Positions 1-7,184 of a stretch of DNA of 10,648 bases are shown here, piece by piece (position 1 is the first letter of the stretch; each line of letters starts with the position of its first letter). A program made the translations under genes and the position numbers. This stretch comes from a bacterium (GTDB lineage: Bacteria > Calditrichota > Calditrichia > RBG-13-44-9 > J042). The stretch lies in NCBI GenBank assembly GCA_015494485.1, contig WGBF01000496.1, positions 1-10,648 of the forward strand, written 5' to 3'. The notes under the pieces are model-generated. The model was not told the origin of the DNA, did no database searches, and saw only the letters and a program-made list of their open reading frames with translations.

Positions 1-395
1 CCCCAATTGCAATGATTTACTGTAATCCCCAACAGAAAAATATTGCGGGGCATGGGCAAGCGGAGCTCTTTACCCATCTGCAACACTTCCGGAATCCCCA
101 TCTGATGCCACGCTGCCATGGCGTGCACCTGAAAGTCGTCCAGCCGCAATTCTACGACCTTCCCCTCCTCTCCTTCCCGAATAATCGCATCCAGAAGAAT
201 GACATTGCGGAATCCAACCAAAAAGTCCAGCAATGTTAAGCCGGCCTCTTCCGTTGCCTGTAAGGTAACCTGTCGCTCCAGATGGGGTTTTAACCGTTCC
301 AGCAGTATCAAAGCGATGGCGTCGTCCTGCTGATACCAGTTACCTACTGCCAGCACCAGATTGGACTGGCTACGCTGTTTGGTTCTGAGAATCAT
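1..395 (-). CDS. [NiFe]-hydrogenase maturation protease, HycI/HybD/HoxW type (M52 family), 3' end outside window
   Basis: Partial gene of 131 visible codons; the C-terminus lies beyond base 1. This endopeptidase class removes the C-terminal tail of the hydrogenase large subunit once nickel is in place. Seen in the sequence: an N-terminal strand ending in GN (residues 18-19) followed by DD (24-25), a LLDA motif (Asp69), and the pattern H-Q-M-G-I-P-E-V-L (His97). By family comparison these match the nickel-sensing acidic, Asp and His residues of HybD. The usual DDGxG glycines are Ala (DDAIA). The ATG at 395-393 is preceded by GGAAG seven bases upstream, which supports this start. The gene is the last visible one of the hdr-mvh operon, 180 bases after mvhA, whose product has a cleavable tail and is its obvious substrate. 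Family assignment is confident; the specific subfamily is not. Confidence 0.85.
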   Translation of the reverse strand, partial: MILRTKQRSQSNLVLAVGNWYQQDDAIALILLERLKPHLERQVTLQATEEAGLTLLDFLVGFRNVILLDAIIREGEEGKVVELRLDDFQVHAMAAWHQMGIPEVLQMGKELRLPMPRNIFLLGITVNHCNW

Positions 396-575
396 GAATA
401 AACTTCCTTTTGCCCGTTCTCACCCCGGGAGAACGGCGTTTCTTTTCATTTTTTCCCTTACAACTTAAATAGCGCGGTCATAAAACTGGTTCCCAATGAT
501 TACCGGTGCCTATTGCCGGATTTGAATCGACTTTACCCACATGCTGTGAATCGATCCCTGTCTTTTACTCTGGTC
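396..575. other. Intergenic gap between mvhA and the maturation protease
   Basis: This is the only sizeable gap in an otherwise tightly packed operon. It holds an 8-bp hairpin (414-436), a possible ten-codon reading frame on the minus strand (449-420), and an 8-base direct repeat TGAATCGA at 523-530 and 547-554. I see no convincing sigma70 promoter. A weak TTGGGA/TATTTA pair on the minus strand has a 19-base spacer, which is too long to trust. No tRNA or longer gene fits. The protease may be made by read-through from mvhA or from its own promoter; the sequence does not decide. Confidence 0.5.
414..436. other. Hairpin upstream of the protease gene
   Basis: CCGTTCTC (414-421) is perfectly complementary to GAGAACGG (429-436), giving an 8-bp stem with a 7-base loop. 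On the plus strand it is followed by a T-rich run (439-456), so as a terminator it would act on antisense transcripts. On the minus strand, where the operon runs, no U-tract follows; the protease Shine-Dalgarno lies a few bases beyond. Possible roles are processing or stabilisation of the mRNA, or control of protease translation. All are inference. Confidence 0.4.
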
Positions 576-2042
576 TCATTCGAAATTGCGCACCCGTTCC
601 ACAACCTCCCCGGCTGCATTGCGAACAACCGCCTCCAGGGGCACACTACCAGGCAAGGCATGGGTGGCACAGGCAAAACAGGGATCATACGCCCGAAAGG
701 CCATTTCCACTTTATTTAACAAATCTTCTCCAATTTTACCATTGTGCACCAGCATCCGGGCCGCCTTATCCACGGACATGGCAATGCGCGCCGCATTATT
801 TTGAGTCGCAACCAACAGGTTGGCACGGGTAATCAGGCCTTTTTCATCCGTTTCGTAATGATGAATTAACGTTCCGCGGGGCGCTTCTACCACTCCAATG
901 CCCACACCGCGGGGTTCTCCAATGGGTGTGCGCAACCGGTCGCTGCAAATTTCTTCATCCTGGGCCAGTTGTAAAAACGCCTCTGCCGCCTGAATGACCT
1001 CCACCACCCGCGCCCAGTGCATGGCCAGTGTCAGGTGTACCGGTTTTCCGCCCAGGGTGTTGACGTACTCCTCGTAGGCCGCCTGGGCTTCCGGCGTTGC
1101 CATGCTATCGGCGACATTTAACCGCGCAACGGGCGCCACGGCGTAAATCCCGGAATCCATGCCATCGGCAAATCCCTTCCAGCCCACCTGTTTCAGAAAC
1201 AGGAATTTGACGTACGTCCAGGGTTCCACGTGTTCCGCCAGATGGTCCTGATACTCCTGCACCGGAAATTTCAGAAATTCCCTTCCCTCGGGATTCACCA
1301 CCCGGATGCGCCCATCGTAAAAATTTACCTTATTCTGATCATCCACCAGGCCCACGTAATACGTGTCGTGGCGGTAAATATCGGACAAAATCAGTTCCAG
1401 GTACTCGGAGTTTTTCAAGACCACGGTACGAAACGTGTCCAGGGTAAAGCGGGCAAAATCCACCGCTTGTTGGGCAACCGTTACAAATTGTTCTCGTTCT
1501 TCCTCGTGGATGCCGCGGGCAACACCGCCGGGCAAATTCAACACCGGATGAATAACCTTGCCGGCCAGCAGCGTCATTAGCTCCCGCACCTGCCGGCGCA
1601 TGGCAATCAGGCGGGTACCGATTTCAATACCCACTTTTTGAATAACTCCGACCACATTGCGCAGGGCTTTGGGAGCATCCGGTCCGACGATGAAATCCGG
1701 CCCACCCAAAATGTAAATATGAAGTAAATGGTCCTCGAACATGAACATATTGTACAGGAGTTCCCGAATTTTCCGGGCTGCCGGTGGTGGGGTAACACCG
1801 TACAAATCGTCCAGCGCTTTGGCAGCAGCAGTGTGGTGCGCGGTGGGGCAAACGCCACAAATTCGCGCAGTTAACTGCGGCATTATTTCTGCCGGCCGCC
1901 CTTTTGCAAAAATCTCAAATCCCCGCAGTTCCGGAACGGACAGATAAGCCCGGTCCACGTCACCGGCATCATTCAAAATAATCTCAATTTTTCCATGCCC
2001 TTCCAGACGGGTAATGGGGTGCACTTCAATGACTTCCGGCAT
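576..2042 (-). CDS. mvhA: F420-non-reducing [NiFe]-hydrogenase large subunit MvhA (group 3c)
   Basis: Catalytic subunit of 488 residues that splits H2 at the NiFe(CN)2CO centre and feeds electrons to MvhG. The N-terminal motif RLEGHG (residues 12-17) and RICGVC (Cys62, Cys65) supply two nickel ligands. The C-terminal DPCFACATH (Cys455, Cys458, His461) supplies the other two and the processing site. A 27-residue tail follows His461 and should be removed by the M52 protease encoded downstream. An upstream in-frame ATG at 2099 would overlap mvhG by 41 bases and has no good ribosome site. The ATG at 2042 follows AAGGGGG with a 5-base spacer and gives the usual N-terminus of the family, so I chose it. 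The partners next door (mvhG, mvhD, hdrA) and the absence of an FrhB-like gene place it in group 3c rather than 3a, 3b or 3d. Confidence 0.95.
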   Translation of the reverse strand: MPEVIEVHPITRLEGHGKIEIILNDAGDVDRAYLSVPELRGFEIFAKGRPAEIMPQLTARICGVCPTAHHTAAAKALDDLYGVTPPPAARKIRELLYNMFMFEDHLLHIYILGGPDFIVGPDAPKALRNVVGVIQKVGIEIGTRLIAMRRQVRELMTLLAGKVIHPVLNLPGGVARGIHEEEREQFVTVAQQAVDFARFTLDTFRTVVLKNSEYLELILSDIYRHDTYYVGLVDDQNKVNFYDGRIRVVNPEGREFLKFPVQEYQDHLAEHVEPWTYVKFLFLKQVGWKGFADGMDSGIYAVAPVARLNVADSMATPEAQAAYEEYVNTLGGKPVHLTLAMHWARVVEVIQAAEAFLQLAQDEEICSDRLRTPIGEPRGVGIGVVEAPRGTLIHHYETDEKGLITRANLLVATQNNAARIAMSVDKAARMLVHNGKIGEDLLNKVEMAFRAYDPCFACATHALPGSVPLEAVVRNAAGEVVERVRNFE

Positions 2043-2047
2043 GGTTT

Positions 2048-2054
2048 CCCCCTT
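2048..2054 (-). promoter_or_regulatory. Ribosome binding site of mvhA (decides the start)
   Basis: The minus strand reads AAGGGGG, five bases before the ATG at 2042. It lies in the 16-base gap after the mvhG stop codon and argues against the longer frame starting at 2099. Confidence 0.75.
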
Positions 2055-2058
2055 CTGG

Positions 2059-3096
2059 TTATTGGTTTTCAGTCGTTTGGGCTTCAACAGTTTCCTCACG
2101 TTCCCGCCAGGCTCTGGCCTTTTGCCGCCCTTTCTGTAGCACTTCGTTTAGCAAAGAACCGGGAAACGAATACATGTAAAATGTGCCCAGCGGGTCCGGA
2201 AGTCCCTCATCAATAATGCGCTGAATTTCCGCTTCATCATTGCTGTCAATTAAGGATGCCAGAAACGACAGGGCAGCAGCGCCAAAATCACGCACGCCAT
2301 CCAGGGGGCCAAAGCACCCGGTACACGGCATGTGACCTTTAATGCACAGGGCATTACACCCGCTGCGCGTCACCGGCCCCAGACAAGGAAGCCCCTGCAT
2401 CAGCAAGCAGGTATCCGGATCGATATGGGTTACCTGCGAAGGGCGCACAAATTGTTTTATTTTGAAGCCTTCCGGGGGCTTGGTTTCATTCAAGGGGCAT
2501 TCCGAACACAAAGAGTGAGCGCCTGCCAGTACTGTACCCCGGGGCGGTGGAGAATCCGACAGCAACTGGAGCAAAGCATCCTTTACAACATTGGGCGGCG
2601 GAGCACATCCGGGAATGTAATAGTCCACCTCAATTACCTGATTCAACGGACGGGCTTTGCCATAATACTCCGGCAATGCCACATGAAATGCTTTAGCCCC
2701 CGTCGGGGTAGGCATTTCATTACCATTTCGCTGAACCGTGGGACCGTTGTGGTAATAGTAGTCAAATACATCCTGTCGATCGTGGGTATTAATCAGTCCC
2801 GGCACGCCTCCCTGATGGGAGCAGGAACCAAACGCCACAACCACCTGTGATTTGCGGCGCAACAACCGAACCACTTCTTCCTGGTCCGAAAGCAGCACAG
2901 CACCATTGATAAACGACGCAAAAATTTCTCCATCCGTTAACTGTTCCACATCCTCAATTTTAAAATCCATGGCCACCGGCCAGAACACAATTTCGATTTG
3001 TTCCAGCGCATCCAGTAAAAACTCCGCCAGGTCCACCACGGCTTCTTCGCACCCGCCACAGGAGGCACACCAGTAAAATGCGACTTTCTTTTTCAT
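2059..3096 (-). CDS. mvhG: F420-non-reducing [NiFe]-hydrogenase small subunit MvhG
   Basis: Electron-transfer subunit of 345 residues that carries electrons from the NiFe site in MvhA to MvhD. Proximal-cluster ligands are visible as CASCGGCE (Cys10, Cys13), FGSCSHQGG (Cys92) and PGCAPPP (Cys164). The C-terminal half has the cysteines for two more clusters: Cys197/Cys200 (CSEC), Cys230, Cys238, Cys247, Cys251, Cys258 and Cys261 (CTGC). There is no Tat signal peptide, so the enzyme is cytoplasmic as expected for group 3. The last 20 or so residues are charged and low in complexity, beyond the conserved fold. The ATG overlaps the mvhD stop codon (ATGA), and GAGGAGG lies eight to nine bases upstream, indicating translational coupling. 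Confidence 0.94.
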   Translation of the reverse strand: MKKKVAFYWCASCGGCEEAVVDLAEFLLDALEQIEIVFWPVAMDFKIEDVEQLTDGEIFASFINGAVLLSDQEEVVRLLRRKSQVVVAFGSCSHQGGVPGLINTHDRQDVFDYYYHNGPTVQRNGNEMPTPTGAKAFHVALPEYYGKARPLNQVIEVDYYIPGCAPPPNVVKDALLQLLSDSPPPRGTVLAGAHSLCSECPLNETKPPEGFKIKQFVRPSQVTHIDPDTCLLMQGLPCLGPVTRSGCNALCIKGHMPCTGCFGPLDGVRDFGAAALSFLASLIDSNDEAEIQRIIDEGLPDPLGTFYMYSFPGSLLNEVLQKGRQKARAWREREETVEAQTTENQ

Positions 3097-3551
3097 GACA
3101 CGGCCTCCTCTTTTGGGTGAATGTCCAGAACCGGTTCTTCGGGCAATTCTGTTCCAAAGGGCCCCAATTCCCGCAACGTTTCCGCAAAATCATTGACAAC
3201 CTGCTTCAGTTTGTCCGCCTCCGAAGCGGAAATCCATTCCAGTCGTACCCGCCGGGGGTCAATCCCCACCTGTTCCAGTAATTTCCGCAGCAGGAGAAAG
3301 CGGCGCAGGTTTTTGTAATTCCCTTCAATGTAGTGGCAATCACCGGGATGGCAGCCTCCAATTAATACCCCATCGGCTCCGTTGCGGAAGGCCCACAGCA
3401 CAAATTCGGGATGAATCCGACCGGAACACATGACGCGCACAATTCGCAGATTGTGGGAATACTTCATGCGCGAAATGCCGGCCAGATCGGCCGCTAAATA
3501 GGTACACCAATTGCAAAAGAGGCCTACGATTTTGGGTTCAAATGTATCCAT
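3093..3551 (-). CDS. mvhD: MvhD, [2Fe-2S] iron-sulfur subunit linking hydrogenase to HdrA
   Basis: Protein of 152 residues of the MvhD / methyl-viologen-reducing hydrogenase delta family. It carries electrons from MvhG to the flavin-containing HdrA. Its cysteines are in the family places: FCNWC (Cys13, Cys16), MCSGR (Cys42) and GGCHPGDCHY (Cys67, Cys72), enough to hold one [2Fe-2S] cluster. Here it is a separate gene; in some organisms it is fused to HdrA. It starts 25 bases after hdrA, with GAGGGGG eight bases before its ATG, and its TGA overlaps the mvhG start by four bases. The order hdrA-mvhD-mvhG-mvhA follows the electron path between flavin and nickel. Confidence 0.94.
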   Translation of the reverse strand: MDTFEPKIVGLFCNWCTYLAADLAGISRMKYSHNLRIVRVMCSGRIHPEFVLWAFRNGADGVLIGGCHPGDCHYIEGNYKNLRRFLLLRKLLEQVGIDPRRVRLEWISASEADKLKQVVNDFAETLRELGPFGTELPEEPVLDIHPKEEAVS

Positions 3552-3576
3552 AAAATTTCCCCCTCTTGTTTCCGGT

Positions 3577-5580
3577 TTACACCAACAATACCCCTTCTAT
3601 TTCCGCCAGCAATTCTTCGTCGGTAAACAATTGCTGGGTAATGGCTTTGGATGGACAGGTACCCACGCACACGCCGCATCCCTTGCACAATGCTTCGTTA
3701 ATCACCGCCACGTTCTTTTCTTCATTAAATGCAATAGCGGAATACGGGCACAGGGCAATGCACACATGGCACCCGGAACACTTTTGTTCGTCAATAACGG
3801 CAATGTTGGGTTCCAGTTCTACCGAACCGCGGTCAATTAATGCCAGGGCTTCTGCAGCGGCGGCACCGGCCTGGGCCACCGTGTCCGGAATGTCCTTGGG
3901 TCCCTGGCAGGCTCCGGCAATGAAAATGCCGTCCGTAAAGGTGGATACCGGTGCCAGTTTGGGATGCCGTTCCAGAAACCACCCTTCCGAAGAGCAGGAA
4001 ATGTTCAACTGCCGCCGCACCTCTTCAGCATCATCCCGCGGTTCCAATCCAACGGAAAGAATGACCATATCCACCGGAATGCGCCGCACCACCCCGACCA
4101 GGGAATCTTCCACCCGAATCACCAATTTACCGGTTTCTTCCGGCGTAATGGTCCAGTCTGTCACTTCCGCCACCTTGCCCCGGATGAAATGCACGCCTTC
4201 CTGCATCAATTTTTCGTAAAACTCCTCGTAGCCCTTGCCGGGCGTGCGAATATCGATGTAAAAGTTGTACACCTCCGCGCCGGTTCGTTCCCGTACCAGG
4301 TGGGCCAGTTTCAGGGAATACATGCAACACACCCGGGAGCACCAGGGATTAAAATTGCGGTCCCGGGAACCTACGCAGTGAATAATCCCCACGCGCCTGG
4401 GTTTGCGGCCATCCCGCATGACAATTTCACCCCCGGTGGGACCGGAAGAGTTGACCAACCGCTCGATTTCCAACGATGTGTACACATTGGGATACCGCCC
4501 GTAACCATATTCCGGAATACGCCGGGCATCGAAAGTTTTAAACCCCGTAGCCACGATGATGGCACCGACCTGGACTTCCACCACTTCTTCCCGCTGGGTA
4601 AAGTCAATGGCATCCCGACCCACCAGATCCCGGCAGGCTTCCTGGCAGGTCTTTTTACAACGGTGGGATTTGAACTCAATACACGTTTCCGGGTCAATGG
4701 CAGCAATTAACGGCACGGCCTGCGGAAAGGGAATAAATACCGGCTTGCGCAACCCCAGGCCTTCATCAAATTCCGACGGGAACTTGGGCGTTTTGTACAC
4801 GCAATGTTCCACGCACACATAACAGCCAATGCAGCGGTCTTCAATCACGTAACGCGGCTTCTTAAGAATACGGGCAGTAAAATTCCCCACATAGCCGTCA
4901 ATTTCCAGAATTTCCGAATAGGTAAACAGGTGGATATTGGGATGGTCTTTCACAGCGGTCATTTTGGGGGTTAAAATACAGGAAGCACAGTCCAGCGTGG
5001 GGAAGGTTTTGTCAAATTTGGCCATGTGGCCGCCAATGGAATAATCCCGTTCCACCAAATACACTTTCTTGCCCGCATTGGCCAGCGTCAAGGCTGCAGT
5101 GATGCCGGCAATTCCTCCACCAATAATCAGCACATCGGGGTTTACCGGCACTTCTTTGGTTTCCAGCGCTTCGTGGTACCGCACGCGGTAAACCGCCGCT
5201 TCCACCAATGCTTTGGCTTTTTCCGTTGCCGACATTTTATCTTCAGTAACCCAGGAAACCTGCTCCCGGATGTTGACCATGTGAAACAGGTAGGGATTTT
5301 GCCCCCCTTCCAGGGTCGCATGCCGGAAGGTGTGTTCGTGCAGGTGTGGGGAGCAGGATGCCACAATCACGCGGTTCAGGTTCTTTTCGCGGATGTCATT
5401 TTTAATCAGAGATTGACCGGGGTCGGAACACATGTATTTGTACTCCCGGGCCACCACTACACCGGGGAGCTTACTGGCAAAATCCACCACGGCTTTTACA
5501 TCCACATTGCCGGCAATATTGGTACCACAGTGACACACATAAACGCCAATGCGGGGTACCGTTCCGTTTCCTTGTTTCAT
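3577..5580 (-). CDS. hdrA: Heterodisulfide reductase subunit A (FAD, iron-sulfur), electron-bifurcating core
   Basis: Flavoprotein of 667 residues. In the characterised methanogen complex it splits electron pairs from H2 between ferredoxin and HdrBC. Domains in order: an N-terminal cluster domain (CHCGTNI, Cys16 and Cys18; also Cys51 and Cys76); a thioredoxin-reductase-like FAD domain with GGGIAG at 154-159 and DCASC at 197-201; an inserted ferredoxin-like domain (Cys250, 253, 256, 260 and Cys300, 308, 312, 316); the rest of the FAD domain, ending GIFIAGACQGPKDIPD; and a C-terminal two-cluster ferredoxin (Cys601, 604, 607, 611 and Cys632, 635, 638, 642, each set followed by Pro). This is the full methanogen-type layout, about the usual length and with no MvhD or FdhA fusion. 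The ATG follows GGGGG by six bases, and the gene starts 10 bases after hdrB. Confidence 0.96.
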   Translation of the reverse strand: MKQGNGTVPRIGVYVCHCGTNIAGNVDVKAVVDFASKLPGVVVAREYKYMCSDPGQSLIKNDIREKNLNRVIVASCSPHLHEHTFRHATLEGGQNPYLFHMVNIREQVSWVTEDKMSATEKAKALVEAAVYRVRYHEALETKEVPVNPDVLIIGGGIAGITAALTLANAGKKVYLVERDYSIGGHMAKFDKTFPTLDCASCILTPKMTAVKDHPNIHLFTYSEILEIDGYVGNFTARILKKPRYVIEDRCIGCYVCVEHCVYKTPKFPSEFDEGLGLRKPVFIPFPQAVPLIAAIDPETCIEFKSHRCKKTCQEACRDLVGRDAIDFTQREEVVEVQVGAIIVATGFKTFDARRIPEYGYGRYPNVYTSLEIERLVNSSGPTGGEIVMRDGRKPRRVGIIHCVGSRDRNFNPWCSRVCCMYSLKLAHLVRERTGAEVYNFYIDIRTPGKGYEEFYEKLMQEGVHFIRGKVAEVTDWTITPEETGKLVIRVEDSLVGVVRRIPVDMVILSVGLEPRDDAEEVRRQLNISCSSEGWFLERHPKLAPVSTFTDGIFIAGACQGPKDIPDTVAQAGAAAAEALALIDRGSVELEPNIAVIDEQKCSGCHVCIALCPYSAIAFNEEKNVAVINEALCKGCGVCVGTCPSKAITQQLFTDEELLAEIEGVLLV

Positions 5581-5590
5581 GATTGTCCCC

Positions 5591-6460
5591 CTATCTTACC
5601 ATTTCAAAAACCTGTTCAGCCGGAACAAAATGGTGTTCCAGGCCAATGTCTCTGGGATTAGCCCCCAGGGCAAACGCTACCAGTTGGGTAAAAAAGAGGA
5701 TGGGGAAATCGAACGCCTCGTTGTACTTCCGGGCTGCTTTTTCCTGGTACACATCCAGATTAAACTGACACAGGGCGCACAACGTGGCCAGGGTATGGGC
5801 ACCCCGTTTTTTTGCTTCCTTTAGCAGAATGTACACCAGGCGCACTCCCACCTCTTCCAGCGTTCCGGTCAGGGAACCGCCACAGCAGCGGGTTTTTAAC
5901 GGGTGGTCAATGACCTCGCACCCCAATGCTTCCAGCAGCCGGTCTAAGGATGTGGGATACGTGGGATGGTCGAAACCGTTGCCCGGCCGCACAATCAAGC
6001 AACCGTAATAGGGGAACACCCGCAATCCGGTGAGTTTATTGACAACCGCAGAGCGAATGGTATCCAGCCCCACATCGTTCACCAGCACGTCCAGCGGATG
6101 CCGTACGCGTACCGAAAGGTTCAGATGTTCCAATCCCACATTTTTTAATTTTTCCACGATTTTCTGACGCAATGTGCGGTCGTCGCGGAGAATGTTGGCG
6201 GTTCGATTCAGAATCATGTAACAGGCACTGCAGGGCGCGATAATATCCCCATCGTTTTCGGAAGCCAGTGCCAGATTTCGGGCGCTCAGTAACAGGGCCT
6301 GTTCTTCCGAAATAGACATATAACTGGTAGCACCACAGCAATTCCAATCATCCAGTTCCTGCAGGGGGATGTTGAGGCGCTTAAACGTTGCTAACAGGGA
6401 TTTTTCGTAACTCACCCCCGTTCCCTTCAGGGAACATCCCGGATAATACACGTAAGCCAT
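5591..6460 (-). CDS. hdrB: Heterodisulfide reductase subunit B, two intact CCG domains
   Basis: Catalytic subunit of 289 residues for disulfide reduction. It has two cysteine-rich CCG modules: module 1 with Cys9, Cys41-Cys42-Gly and Cys77/Cys80, and module 2 with Cys153, Cys192-Cys193-Gly and Cys228/Cys231. In the methanogen enzyme these hold two non-cubane [4Fe-4S] clusters that cleave CoM-S-S-CoB. No ligand is missing, so active disulfide chemistry is expected, but the substrate in this organism is unknown. No membrane segment is evident, so this is the soluble HdrB and not HdrD. The ATG shares one base with the hdrC stop codon (TAATG), and a GGGGG run lies six bases upstream. LutA/GlpC-type CCG proteins are the alternative family, but the hdrC and hdrA neighbours settle the call. 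Confidence 0.95.
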   Translation of the reverse strand: MAYVYYPGCSLKGTGVSYEKSLLATFKRLNIPLQELDDWNCCGATSYMSISEEQALLLSARNLALASENDGDIIAPCSACYMILNRTANILRDDRTLRQKIVEKLKNVGLEHLNLSVRVRHPLDVLVNDVGLDTIRSAVVNKLTGLRVFPYYGCLIVRPGNGFDHPTYPTSLDRLLEALGCEVIDHPLKTRCCGGSLTGTLEEVGVRLVYILLKEAKKRGAHTLATLCALCQFNLDVYQEKAARKYNEAFDFPILFFTQLVAFALGANPRDIGLEHHFVPAEQVFEMVR

Positions 6461-7038
6461 TATGCACCCCCATTCATTTGAGCCAACAATTTTTTAAGTT
6501 GTCGTCGCTGCCGGATGGAATGAACGCTGATCGGCAAGCGGCGCAATCGCATCAATTTCAACCCCTGGGGTATCATGCGCAGCAAACGGCCAATCGCAAT
6601 CTTCCGCCAGGTGCGAAACACCACCCAGAACTCCGATACCCTTCCATGATTGCGCACCCAGGTGGAAAATTCCCGCGCCAAAACCGGAATGGGGAAATTC
6701 CGGGGATAGCGTTTTTCCCGAATGGCCATTTGCTTCAAATGATACATGATGTGGGTAATTTCCACTTGTTGGGGACAAAATACCGTACAGGCGTAACAGG
6801 AGGCACACAACCAGATGGTTTTGGATTGCAACACCTCTTCTTTAAAGCCTTCGCGCGTCATGGCCATAATGCGGCGCGGGGTGTAGTCCATGTAAATCGA
6901 CAGGGGGCAAGACGCAGAACACAGACCACACTGGATGCAATGCCATAGTGTTTCTCCTCCCGGCAGGTGTCGGATTTCTTCACTGAATTGGGGGGATAAA
7001 TCGGCTTCGTACTTTACAGTACGTTGGATGGCTTCCAT
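6460..7038 (-). CDS. hdrC: Heterodisulfide reductase subunit C, two [4Fe-4S] clusters
   Basis: Small iron-sulfur protein of 192 residues passing electrons from HdrA to HdrB. Two classical cluster motifs are visible: CIQCGLCSASCP (Cys34, 37, 40, 44) and CASCYACTVFCP (Cys78, 81, 84, 88). A basic, arginine-rich C-terminal third follows with no further cysteines. It is the first gene of the operon. The ATG at 7038 follows GGAGGG by about seven bases. No transmembrane helix is apparent, unlike the HdrE/DsrM type partners, so the complex should be cytoplasmic. Confidence 0.94.
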   Translation of the reverse strand: MEAIQRTVKYEADLSPQFSEEIRHLPGGETLWHCIQCGLCSASCPLSIYMDYTPRRIMAMTREGFKEEVLQSKTIWLCASCYACTVFCPQQVEITHIMYHLKQMAIREKRYPRNFPIPVLAREFSTWVRNHGRVSEFWVVFRTWRKIAIGRLLRMIPQGLKLMRLRRLPISVHSIRQRRQLKKLLAQMNGGA

Positions 7039-7184
7039 AAACAGACCCTCCAGCCATGGGTGAATGAAGCCTGATTAATGAAAGGTAAAGATCCGCGGCT
7101 GTAATCTGGTAGGTTGCTAAATAGACGCTACTGCATCCGTACGGCGCGCTTCCGGATTCCGGCGGAAACTCCGGCTGCCATTAT
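7039..7184. other. Leader region of the hdr-mvh operon
   Basis: The promoter of the operon should lie here, or upstream if the barrel gene is co-transcribed. I see no confident -35/-10 pair on the minus strand; TATTTA (7119-7124) is the only AT-rich hexamer of note and has no good -35 partner. The hdrC Shine-Dalgarno GGAGGG is near 7046-7051. A GC-rich hairpin (7152-7174) sits at the far end, just after the barrel gene. Confidence 0.4.
7152..7174 (-). terminator. Possible terminator or 3'-end hairpin of the barrel gene
   Basis: CCGGA (7152-7156) pairs with TCCGG (7170-7174), and TTCC (7157-7160) pairs with GGAA (7164-7167). This makes a 9-bp GC-rich stem with a two-base bulge and a three-base loop, 10 bases past the stop codon of the barrel gene. 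No U-tract follows on the minus strand, so intrinsic termination is doubtful. It may only protect the 3' end. Confidence 0.35.

Noticed and set aside
495..575. tRNA-like TTCAAAT loop on the minus strand in the mvhA-protease gap
   Set aside because: The supposed T-arm has a mismatch and no acceptor or anticodon stem can be drawn around it.
2043..2099. Longer mvhA start at 2099
   Set aside because: It would add 19 poorly conserved basic residues and overlap mvhG by 41 bases. The ATG at 2042 has a strong ribosome site and gives the normal family N-terminus.
3566..5661. Long plus-strand open frames opposite hdrA (3566-4219, 3964-4710, 5026-5661)
   Set aside because: They are antisense to a strongly conserved protein with intact motifs, their translations show no recognisable domain, and such shadows are common in this codon usage.
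3577..7038. Alternative reading as a membrane HdrDE, Qmo or lactate-utilisation (Lut) system
   Set aside because: No membrane subunit is present, HdrA has the full methanogen-type domain set, and MvhD/G/A follow directly, which defines the Mvh-Hdr complex.
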